Shown here: in pieces, positions 1 through 5,796 of the stretch
Layout of the letters: each line of letters begins with the position of its first letter
How positions within the stretch are numbered: the first letter of the stretch is position 1
Assembly (NCBI GenBank): GCA_900556765.1
Contig: USQH01000036.1
Coordinates: 1 to 12,193, forward strand
Origin: an uncultured Oscillospiraceae bacterium
GTDB taxonomy: Bacteria > Bacillota > Clostridia > Oscillospirales > Acutalibacteraceae
DNA length: 12,193 nucleotides
Reading direction: 5' to 3'
The notes under the pieces: generated by a model
What the model was told of the DNA's origin: nothing
The model's database searches: none
The model's input: only the letters and a program-made list of their open reading frames with translations
Program-made: the position numbers and the translations under genes

Positions 1-300
1 CCCCGTCGGAATGTAGCACAGCTCCATCGGCGACCCCGTCGCGCGCCACAGCGACTCCACGCCCAGCCGCTTTATCGCCCAGTTGAGCTGTGCAAATGTC
101 GATGAACGGTGGGTGTCCATGACCTGCCGCACGACCAGCAGGTTGCTGTCGGGATATTTCATCAGCCGCGTAATAAAATTGAGGGCGCAGGTGGTCGATT
201 TTTTGGAGCCTTTGCCGCCCTTAAGCACGCGGTATCGGCTTTTGTCGTTCCAAAATTCACCGTAGGAGCCGCCGACCAGCTCGCTCAGCCGCTTATCCAC
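1..300 (-). CDS. Phage terminase large subunit, N-terminal part (truncated by window edge)
   Basis: The first 100 codons are visible and the rest lies off the left edge. Terminase large subunit is the ATPase/nuclease motor that packages phage DNA through the portal. The translation opens VDKRLSELVGGSYGEFW and continues through a Walker-A-like loop, GGKGSKKST (about residues 28-36), then SNLLVVRQVMDTHRSSTFAQL and NWAIKRLGVESLW, ending in a SPMELCYIPTG strand. This matches the N-terminal ATPase domain of Firmicutes PBSX/XtmB-like terminases, which often carry a lysine-rich variant of the P-loop. I chose GTG at 298-300 because family members begin just before the RLSE(L/I)VG segment; an in-frame TTG lies 15 bases upstream. 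Neither has a clear Shine-Dalgarno site. The start overlaps the stop of the upstream adaptor gene by 8 bases, so translational coupling is likely. Family assignment is strong; completeness cannot be judged. Confidence 0.85.
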   Translation of the reverse strand, partial: MDKRLSELVGGSYGEFWNDKSRYRVLKGGKGSKKSTTCALNFITRLMKYPDSNLLVVRQVMDTHRSSTFAQLNWAIKRLGVESLWRATGSPMELCYIPTG

Positions 301-634
301 GCGGCAGGCGATCAATGATAACGCCCGACTGCGACATTGACCCGCGCTTACGGTTGTATATCTCGCCGAATTGCTTTTGCATCGGCTCGTCGCCCTCGCT
401 CTGCGCCGCAAACATTGCCACGCCGTAAACCATTACGTCGGTAACGACCGCCTCCGGCAGCGACACCTCGTCGGTAATGCTGCGAAGCGGCTCGTATTCG
501 CTGTTCTTCATGCGCACGAGGTCGGCATACGCCGCGTTGACCAGCGTTATCGCGCGGCCTTTCAGCTCCTCGGCGTGAGATTCGGGGTAGCCGAGCAGCT
601 GCATCGCGCGTGAAAGAATTTGTCCTGCTGTCAT
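293..634 (-). CDS. Small phage neck/head-tail adaptor-like protein (113 aa)
   Basis: A 113-residue, mostly helical protein. It begins MTAGQILSRAMQLLGYPES, has a central ALxLVNAAYADL-like helix, then LPEAVVTDVMVYGVAMFAAQSEGD and QFGEIYNRKRGSMSQ. This layout, in which an N-terminal helix is followed by a second helix, an acidic LPEAV segment and a final helix ending YNRKR, resembles head-completion or connector proteins that dock beneath a portal. I recognise it by style and position rather than by a decisive motif. The start is well supported: GGGAGGT lies 6-7 bases upstream of the ATG, and the ATG overlaps the portal stop in an ATGA arrangement. Its own stop is overlapped by the terminase start. 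The three genes therefore form one translationally coupled unit. It could instead be a small accessory packaging protein. A coding gene is near certain; the precise role is not. Confidence 0.75.
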   Translation of the reverse strand: MTAGQILSRAMQLLGYPESHAEELKGRAITLVNAAYADLVRMKNSEYEPLRSITDEVSLPEAVVTDVMVYGVAMFAAQSEGDEPMQKQFGEIYNRKRGSMSQSGVIIDRLPRG

Positions 635-2400
635 ATGCTTACCTCCCTTGCCACCGCTTTCAGCTCGTTCAACTCGCTGTCGCTCAGATCGCCCAGCTTG
701 CTTTCAACGCTGTCTATCAGCTTTGCCGTCTCGCTTTTTTGCGGCTCGGAAAGGGTGTACGGCACGTTTTGCGCGTCGACCTCCTTGATAAGTCCGCTTA
801 CGTCGGAGATAACGCCGTCGGGCAGACGCGACAAATACTGGCGCAGAGTTATAGCCCCGCGGTCGAGCAGATTGTCGAGCGTCTTTATCGACTGGCTCTC
901 GCTCCACACAGTGCCTGCGCCGACGTCGACGCGCGTGCTGATTATCAGCGAGCGGTATTTTGCGCCGTCAAACGGCAGATACCATACGCCCGAGCTGTCC
1001 TTAATTTTCAGTGCACGCGGACCGTACATGGTCACCCAGAACTCCGCCCATATGCGCGCAACGTCCTCGCAGAACATATAAAAACGATTTTTGATTGCAT
1101 TCATCGGCATCATCGCCGCCTCGCGCACCGCGATTATAGCCGACGTGTTGTTGGGGCTGATGTCACCGAGCACGGCGTCGTTCGCCCCCGACTGAGTGAG
1201 CGTGCTGGAGATAAGCGACGCAATGTTGCTCTCGAAATTCGGCGAAAATGACGGCGGCGTGACGTAGCGGATGGCGCCGTCCATCTCGTCGGGCGAGCCG
1301 AACAGCCGTATGATCTGACCGGGATCGTTGGTGACCGGCTCGCTGATAAGATCGCCGTTTACCGTCATAATCGGCATACCCATCATCATGACCGCCCACA
1401 CGTTTGCGGTCAGCATACGGTTTATCGCGATCTGGTTTGGTATGAGGTAGGTTATTTCGCTGTCGCCGTATGCCGAGTGCTTCCGATCCTGCCAGTTGAA
1501 TTTCGCCAGCGGATAGAGACGCACACGCATATCCCACACGGGACGCACCGTCGCGCCGTTGACCACGCGTACTGCCTTAACGGTCACCTCGCCGTCGCCG
1601 TTCGGCTCCTTCCACAGCTTGGTCAGCACGGTCGCCTTGATTCCCTCGTCAGGACAGCCGATTTCGCACTCGTCGGCGCCGATGGATTCGATCTCCTTTT
1701 GCGGACGGCCGTATCGGCGTGCCTCCTCTCGCAGCTTTGCGACCGAGCGGCGCTGTGAAATGATTATGTACGGCTGTCGTTGTATATCGTTGAGGGTCGG
1801 ATCGCCGAAGTAGACGTTTTCGACGTCGAGCACCTCGCATTTAATGTCGCCGCAAATGGGATGTGTGTGACCGGCGTCAGCGTACAAACCGGTGCGGCAG
1901 CCGCTGTCCCAGTATGTGTAAATGATTCCCGTGCCGGAAATATATGCGTTTTTGAGCGCGGTCGTGCGGATGTCCTCGTAGCGCAAGCGCTCCTCGGTCA
2001 CGCGGTAATAGTCGCCGAGGGCGGACATGACCAGCGCCGTTTCCTCCTCCTGCGTGACGCATTTCGGCGCGCCGCCGGACGCGCATACGCCGCGCAGTGC
2101 GGCGGTTCGGTTTTCCAGCTCGACCGTGTTCGGCACACCCTCGGCTGTGAAGCTGACCGACACGGGGTTGGCGGTAATGGTAGCCATTTTGTAGTCGCCG
2201 ATGCGCTTTATTACGTTGTGGCGCACGAGCGGACGGTCACTGCCGCATTTGGCGCCGTGCCACTGATCGCCGGCGTAAAATCGCTCGTTTATGCGGGTCT
2301 GTTCATACAGTCCTTTGTCGCCGATAAGCTCCTTGTGTTCGCGGGCGGCGCGGAACTGGGAAAATACCGTTTCGGGATGAAAAGGTTTGTTTTCCTGCAT
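631..2400 (-). CDS. Phage portal protein (589 aa)
   Basis: A full-length 589-residue portal-like protein. Portals form the dodecameric ring at one capsid vertex through which terminase pumps DNA and to which the neck attaches. Diagnostic segments are the early INERFYAGDQWHG, the ENVYFGDPTLNDIQRQPYIII wing region (about residues 197-217), the SAYGDSEITYLIPNQIAINRML helix, and the C-terminal ITLRQYLSRLPDGVI motif followed by a charged helical tail. Length fits P22/SPP1-class portals. The start ATG at 2398-2400 has AAAGGAG 7 bases upstream, and that site lies in a 7-bp hairpin (separate entry). The gene is the first clear gene of a leftward operon: the stop overlaps the adaptor ATG by 4 bases. 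Normally small and large terminase genes precede the portal and scaffold/capsid genes follow; here neither is found in those places. No frameshift or internal stop is seen, so the gene looks maintained. Confidence 0.85.
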   Translation of the reverse strand: MQENKPFHPETVFSQFRAAREHKELIGDKGLYEQTRINERFYAGDQWHGAKCGSDRPLVRHNVIKRIGDYKMATITANPVSVSFTAEGVPNTVELENRTAALRGVCASGGAPKCVTQEEETALVMSALGDYYRVTEERLRYEDIRTTALKNAYISGTGIIYTYWDSGCRTGLYADAGHTHPICGDIKCEVLDVENVYFGDPTLNDIQRQPYIIISQRRSVAKLREEARRYGRPQKEIESIGADECEIGCPDEGIKATVLTKLWKEPNGDGEVTVKAVRVVNGATVRPVWDMRVRLYPLAKFNWQDRKHSAYGDSEITYLIPNQIAINRMLTANVWAVMMMGMPIMTVNGDLISEPVTNDPGQIIRLFGSPDEMDGAIRYVTPPSFSPNFESNIASLISSTLTQSGANDAVLGDISPNNTSAIIAVREAAMMPMNAIKNRFYMFCEDVARIWAEFWVTMYGPRALKIKDSSGVWYLPFDGAKYRSLIISTRVDVGAGTVWSESQSIKTLDNLLDRGAITLRQYLSRLPDGVISDVSGLIKEVDAQNVPYTLSEPQKSETAKLIDSVESKLGDLSDSELNELKAVAREVSI

Positions 2401-2404
2401 TTTA

Positions 2405-2512
2405 TCACTCCTTTGTCAATAAAAAAGGAGCAAAGCGAACCGGCCGGTCGATCACTTTACTCCGAATATAGGTTATCATTCCATCGCCCTGACATTCCAT
2501 GACCAATGCCAT
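2405..2512 (-). CDS. Possible short leader ORF before the portal gene (35 aa)
   Basis: A 35-codon frame runs from an ATG at 2510-2512 to a TGA at 2405-2407, four bases before the portal ATG. It starts MALVMECQGDGMITYIR and ends APFLLTKE. An in-frame TTG at 2534-2536 would add eight residues. Its last codons span the hairpin that can mask the portal ribosome-binding site, so a ribosome translating it would open that hairpin. There is no convincing Shine-Dalgarno site before either start, and I recognise no family. It may be a leader peptide, the tail of a decayed upstream gene, or chance. Confidence is low. Confidence 0.22.
   Translation of the reverse strand: MALVMECQGDGMITYIRSKVIDRPVRFAPFLLTKE
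2408..2430 (-). promoter_or_regulatory. Hairpin that can sequester the portal Shine-Dalgarno site
   Basis: CTCCTTT at 2408-2414 and AAAGGAG at 2424-2430 are perfect reverse complements with a 9-base loop. On the minus-strand transcript the 3' arm is the AAAGGAG Shine-Dalgarno of the portal gene and the 5' arm is its anti-SD. Pairing would hide the site. No T-run follows on either strand, so it is not a typical terminator. Control of portal translation is an inference from position. Confidence 0.5.
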
Positions 2513-2553
2513 TTGTTTATATTTTTCTATGGCCAAGCTATTCGTTCACATTT

Positions 2554-2870
2554 GAGTTATGCACGCGAGCTATGCACGGGAATTATGTGCGCGAGTTATA
2601 TGCACAAGTAATGCACACAAGTTACGCGCGTAAGTTTTGCGCACAAGTTTTGCACACGAGTTTCGCACACGAGTTTTTTGCGCACGAGTTTGTCACGCAA
2701 GCTATGCGCGTGAGTTATGCCGTGCGAGTCATCCGCACAAATTATTCACACAAGTTTTGCGCACGAGTTTTTTGCGCAAGCTATACACGCCAGTTATGCC
2801 GTGTAAGTCATACGCACAAATTATTCACGCAAGTTACGCGCGTGAGTTTTGCGTACAAGTTTTGCCATGC
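2554..2870. repeat. Degenerate 13-bp tandem repeat array, about 24 units
   Basis: Read on the plus strand, the segment divides without gaps into about 24 units, nearly all exactly 13 bp (a few 12, 14 or 15). The consensus is RAGTTWTGCRCRC. Examples are AAGTTTTGCGCAC at 2632 and again at 2752, AAGTTTTGCACAC at 2645, GAGTTTCGCACAC at 2658 and AAGTTACGCGCGT at 2619 and 2831. Units begin at 2554, 2567, 2581, 2593, 2606, 2619, 2632, 2645, 2658, 2671, 2686, 2699, 2712, 2726, 2739, 2752, 2765, 2778, 2791, 2805, 2818, 2831, 2844 and 2857. Because 13 is not a multiple of 3, the array is not a coding repeat. The second half of each unit is alternating purine-pyrimidine. There are no unique spacers, so it is not a CRISPR. 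A further diverged unit may lie at 2534-2548. Confidence 0.85.
2686..2843. repeat. Higher-order 79-bp duplication inside the 13-bp array
   Basis: The block 2699-2751 matches 2778-2830 at 45 of 53 positions with a constant offset of 79 bp and no gaps. Landmark pairs are AAGCTAT at 2699 and 2778, AGTTATGCCGTG at 2713 and 2792, and AAATTATTCAC at 2739 and 2818. Neighbouring units continue the match more weakly. The array therefore expanded at least once as a multi-unit block (six 13-mers plus one base). Confidence 0.75.
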
Positions 2871-3150
2871 GTTTAATTTGCGTTATGTGTACCGTACAGA
2901 TAAATTTATTTCTCCGCCGCTTTGCCCACGCACCATGCAACCATTCACAACACTCTCACGCACCGCGCTACCCGATTCACCGCATCACACAGCAACCCAC
3001 AACACCGTGATTTATTTCCACGTACCGCGCACTCTCACGCGCCGCGCCATCCGTCCATGCACCGTGAATGAAATTCACACGCGGTGGCACCCGTTTAGTC
3101 GCCGGTCTGCTCGCCTGCACGGCTGATAATCGCGCACACGCATTGCTTTG
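2871..3150. other. Gene-free C/A-rich stretch with imperfect repeats
   Basis: No credible gene is seen here on either strand. The plus strand is rich in C and A, with recurrent CACGC, CACCG and ATTCAC words. CACTCTCACGC at 2951 recurs at 3030, again 79 bp apart, followed in each case by a near-identical CCGCGC segment. Whether this is a decayed continuation of the 13-bp array or an unrelated low-complexity spacer cannot be decided by eye. Confidence 0.4.
3060..3086. repeat. Bulged inverted repeat
   Basis: GTGAAT (3064-3069) and ATTCAC (3073-3078) are perfect inverted repeats around a 3-base centre. The flanking CACC (3060-3063) and GGTG (3083-3086) extend the stem across a 4-base bulge. No T-run follows on either side. 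It may be a protein-binding site or a chance palindrome in low-complexity DNA. Confidence 0.3.
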
Positions 3151-3158
3151 ATCGGTGT

Positions 3159-3174
3159 AATTTATGAATAAATT
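3159..3174. repeat. AT-rich palindrome AATTTAT-ga-ATAAATT
   Basis: A perfect 7-bp inverted repeat with a 2-base centre lies in the AT-rich segment (about 3155-3300) upstream of the regulator gene. It has the size and symmetry of an operator for a dimeric regulator, about 70 bases upstream of the promoter below. AT-rich DNA gives such palindromes by chance fairly often, so this is a candidate only. Confidence 0.3.
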
Positions 3175-3226
3175 GTTAATTGTAATCATTTTGTAACTAA
3201 TTTAGTATATTTTTTCGCATTTTGTC

Positions 3227-3255
3227 TTGAAAAGGTTGTCTTGTTTGTGTAAAAT
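3227..3255 (+). promoter_or_regulatory. Sigma-A-type promoter of the CdaR-like regulator
   Basis: TTGAAA at 3227-3232 and TAAAAT at 3250-3255 are separated by exactly 17 bases. Transcription would start near 3262, leaving a leader of about 90 bases. A second, weaker candidate is TTGTAA at 3180-3185 with TAGTAT at 3203-3208, also 17 apart. Confidence 0.6.
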
Positions 3256-3352
3256 ATATATCGAGATTTACATAATAGCCGCAATTTTTCATTTTATTTA
3301 ACCTTTTTATTGGGGTGGGCTGCCCCGCCAAGAGGAAGAGAGGATTTATTTT

Positions 3353-4438
3353 ATGTCCAACAGATTGTTTCAGAGCATTGTCTATCAGATGCACGACGCC
3401 ATTGACCGCGTCATCGGCGTTATCGACGAAACCGGAACGGTCATCTCCTGCAGCGACCTTGTCCGCATCGGCGAGGTACAAAGCTCGGTCGTAATGAGCA
3501 TTAACAACGCCGGCGATACTTTTGTAAAGGACAATTACACCTATCGCCCCTTTGGCAGCACCGGTGCCAACGATTACACCCTGTTTGTGGAGGGCATCGA
3601 CCCCCAGGCGGAGAAGTACGCCGCCGTGCTTGCCGTCGCGCTTTCAAATATAAAGCAGTTTTACGACGAGAAGTACGACCGCGCAAATTTCATTAAAAAC
3701 CTGATACTTGACAACATTCTCTCCGGCGATATATATCTCAAGGCGCGCGAGCTGCATTTTAACAACGATGTCAACCGCGCTGTTTTGCTGGTGCGCGTCT
3801 CCAGCCGCAACGATGTTTCGGTCTATGACGTACTGCAAAATCTGTTCCCGGACAAGAGCAAGGACTTCGTTATTAATATTAACGAGACCGATATCGCCAT
3901 TATCAAGGAAATAAAGCAAAACGTCGAGCCGGAGGATCTGGAAAAGCTTGCCCGCTCGATCGCCGACACCCTCTCGACCGAGTTTTACATTCACGCCGTC
4001 GTCGGCATCGGCACCATCGTCGAGGGAATCAAGGATCTCGCCCGTTCGTTCAAGGAGGCGCAGGTCGCGCTTGAGGTCGGCAAGGTGTTTGACACCGAAA
4101 GATCCATTTGCAGCTATGACAATCTCGGTATCGCCCGACTGATCTATCAGCTTCCGATCACTCTGTGCGAGACCTTCCTGCGCGAGGTGTTCAAGCGCGG
4201 TTCTATCGAATCGCTCGATCAGGAGACGCTCTTCACCATTCAGCGCTTTTTCGAGAACAATCTGAACGTCAGCGAAACTTCCAGAAAGCTCTTTGTACAC
4301 AGAAACACGCTGGTCTACCGTCTTGAGAAGATCAAGAAGCTGACCGGACTTGACCTGCGCGAATTTGACCACGCCATCGTGTTCAAGATTGCCCTGATGG
4401 TCAAAAAGTACCTGACCGCAAACCCCGTCAAGTACTGA
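3353..4438 (+). CDS. CdaR/PucR-family helix-turn-helix transcriptional regulator (361 aa)
   Basis: A complete 361-residue regulator. The N-terminal part (about 1-120) contains a predicted alpha/beta sensor segment. The middle (about 140-250) has the layout of the GGDEF-like CdaR domain, including VVGIGTIVEGIKDLARSFKEAQVALEVG. The C-terminus (about 290-352) is the PucR/CdaR-type helix-turn-helix, with ETLFTIQRFFENNLNVSETSR and the highly characteristic LFVHRNTLVYRLEKIKKLTGLDL. Family members respond to small molecules such as sugar diacids or purine intermediates, but the ligand here cannot be read from the sequence. The ATG is preceded by a purine-rich AGAGAGGA about 8 bases upstream. No terminator is evident after the stop, so some readthrough toward ftsE is possible, although 347 bases separate them. 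Whether it controls the ftsEX operon is unknown. Confidence 0.85.
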   Translation: MSNRLFQSIVYQMHDAIDRVIGVIDETGTVISCSDLVRIGEVQSSVVMSINNAGDTFVKDNYTYRPFGSTGANDYTLFVEGIDPQAEKYAAVLAVALSNIKQFYDEKYDRANFIKNLILDNILSGDIYLKARELHFNNDVNRAVLLVRVSSRNDVSVYDVLQNLFPDKSKDFVININETDIAIIKEIKQNVEPEDLEKLARSIADTLSTEFYIHAVVGIGTIVEGIKDLARSFKEAQVALEVGKVFDTERSICSYDNLGIARLIYQLPITLCETFLREVFKRGSIESLDQETLFTIQRFFENNLNVSETSRKLFVHRNTLVYRLEKIKKLTGLDLREFDHAIVFKIALMVKKYLTANPVKY

Positions 4439-4785
4439 TACGGCACCATTCGACACAATCAAAGCGTAAAACAGCGCGGGCGCGCCGCAGTTCGGTGCAA
4501 AAGCGCATAAAATCAAAGCAAAAAGCAGTGCGAAAGCAGCGCAATAGAAGCGCGACGACGCAATCCGCATAAACCGCACGGTTTTCGCGCCGCAAAAAAA
4601 TACAGCCATGGCTCACGCATACCGCAGTCACGGCGCACGGTCACATTGCGTCTTGCGTCGTCGCGCCCGTTTAGGGGCGGCGTTTCGCGCGGATGTCATT
4701 GTCACACCGCCGCGCTTACTGTTTTTGCGTTATAAATCAGCCATTTGTCCCGCCGCTTTCGGCAAATTTATAGGAGATTATACAT
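4439..4785. other. Gene-free repetitive spacer upstream of ftsE
   Basis: I see no gene, no RNA gene and no convincing terminator or promoter. Positions 4455-4560 are A/G/C-rich with repeated AAAGC words (about 4461, 4500, 4515, 4522, 4533, 4548), and AATCAAAGC occurs twice. A TATAAA at 4731-4736 has no -35 element at a proper distance. The end of the spacer carries the ftsE Shine-Dalgarno AGGAGA (4772-4777). Confidence 0.45.
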
Positions 4786-5796
4786 ATGAGCGAAGAATTT
4801 GTTCTTCAAACGGCCAAACCTCTCATCGAGTTTCAGGGCGTTTACAAGACATATACGAACGGCACTCACGCCATTCGTGACTTCAATCTGAAGATACATG
4901 AGGGTGAGTTCGTTTTCGTCGTCGGCCCGTCCGGCGCCGGCAAAAGTACATTTATGAAGCTGATGATGCGCGAGGAAAAGCCCAACGCGGGCGAGATAAT
5001 CGTCGGCAAATACAAATTGTCGAAGATAAAGCGCCGTCAGATACCGATGATGCGCCGCACGATGGGCATCGTTTTTCAGGATTTCCGCCTTATCCCCAAC
5101 ATGACCGTCTATGACAACGTCGCGTTTGCGATGCACATCATCGGCGCGTCGAAAATGGAGATACGCCGCCGCGTTTCATACGCGCTCAGCCTCGTCGGAC
5201 TGAGCGGAAAGGCGCGCTGCAAGCCGAACGAGCTTTCGGGCGGCGAGCAGCAGCGTGTGGGACTTGCTCGCGCGCTGGTAAACAATCCGCAGATGATAAT
5301 CGCCGACGAGCCTACCGGCAACGTCGACCCGAATATGTCGTACGAGATCGTTGAACTGCTGTCGGAGATTAACCGCCGCGGCACCACCGTTATAATGGTA
5401 ACGCATGAGCATCAGCTCGTCCGCGACTTTGGCCGCCGCGTCATCATGATCGAAAACGGCACGGTCGTTGCCGACAATGCGCAGGATTACGACGAAAGCT
5501 ATTACGAGGACTACGCCGATTATGCCGACGGTGAAAATTACGGCATTGACACAGCCGAGCAGGGCGCCGATTACGGCGACGGGCTCGACGGCTTCGCCGG
5601 ATTTGACGAGCCGGCGAGATTTGACGGCGACTATGACGAAACGCAGAACGAATATGACGGCAGCGACGCTGCCGACGGCGATTATGACATCGCGCGGAAC
5701 TGCTACGACGACCGCTATGCGGAAAACAGCGACGACATGGGCGCCGCGGACGCCGCAGATATTGCGCCGAACGGCGAGATTGGCGGTGAGCAGTAA
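4786..5796 (+). CDS. ftsE: Cell-division ABC transporter ATP-binding protein FtsE with acidic C-terminal tail
   Basis: FtsE is the cytoplasmic ATPase that drives FtsX and so controls peptidoglycan hydrolases at the division site or side wall. All nucleotide-binding motifs are intact: Walker A GPSGAGKST (47-55), Q-loop Q98, signature LSGGEQQ (150-156), Walker B MIIADEP (170-176) and switch H207. The FtsE-typical FQDFRLIPNMTVYDNVAFA follows the Q-loop. The start has AGGAGA 8 bases upstream. Usual length is about 220-230 residues; this one has 336. Residues from about 233 onward form a low-complexity tail dominated by Asp, Tyr, Ala and Gly with almost no basic residues and no lysine. The tail is in frame and ends in a stop that overlaps the ftsX start, so it is not obviously a frameshift artefact. 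First gene of the operon ftsE-ftsX-M23 hydrolase, probably continuing to the S41 protease. Confidence 0.95.
   Translation: MSEEFVLQTAKPLIEFQGVYKTYTNGTHAIRDFNLKIHEGEFVFVVGPSGAGKSTFMKLMMREEKPNAGEIIVGKYKLSKIKRRQIPMMRRTMGIVFQDFRLIPNMTVYDNVAFAMHIIGASKMEIRRRVSYALSLVGLSGKARCKPNELSGGEQQRVGLARALVNNPQMIIADEPTGNVDPNMSYEIVELLSEINRRGTTVIMVTHEHQLVRDFGRRVIMIENGTVVADNAQDYDESYYEDYADYADGENYGIDTAEQGADYGDGLDGFAGFDEPARFDGDYDETQNEYDGSDAADGDYDIARNCYDDRYAENSDDMGAADAADIAPNGEIGGEQ

Noticed and set aside
2554..2870. CRISPR array
   Set aside because: Units are 13 bp, contiguous and degenerate, with no spacers of unique sequence and no cas genes in the window.
2506..3126. A 206-codon plus-strand ORF running through the 13-bp array
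   Set aside because: The 13-bp period moves through all three frames, the peptide is a His/Tyr/Phe/Arg-rich reflection of the repeat, no ribosome-binding site is evident and no domain is recognisable.
2557..3300. Chromosomal oriC
   Set aside because: DnaA-box-like words and an AT-rich segment are present, but none of dnaA, dnaN, recF, rpmH or gyrB is nearby, and most boxes are imperfect by-products of the repeat consensus.
3644..4609. Long minus-strand ORF opposite the CdaR-like regulator
   Set aside because: It is antisense to a gene with clear domains and has a composition typical of a reverse-frame shadow.
4699..4736. Promoter for ftsE from TTGTCA (4699) and TATAAA (4731)
   Set aside because: The spacing is 26 bases, far from the usual 16-18.
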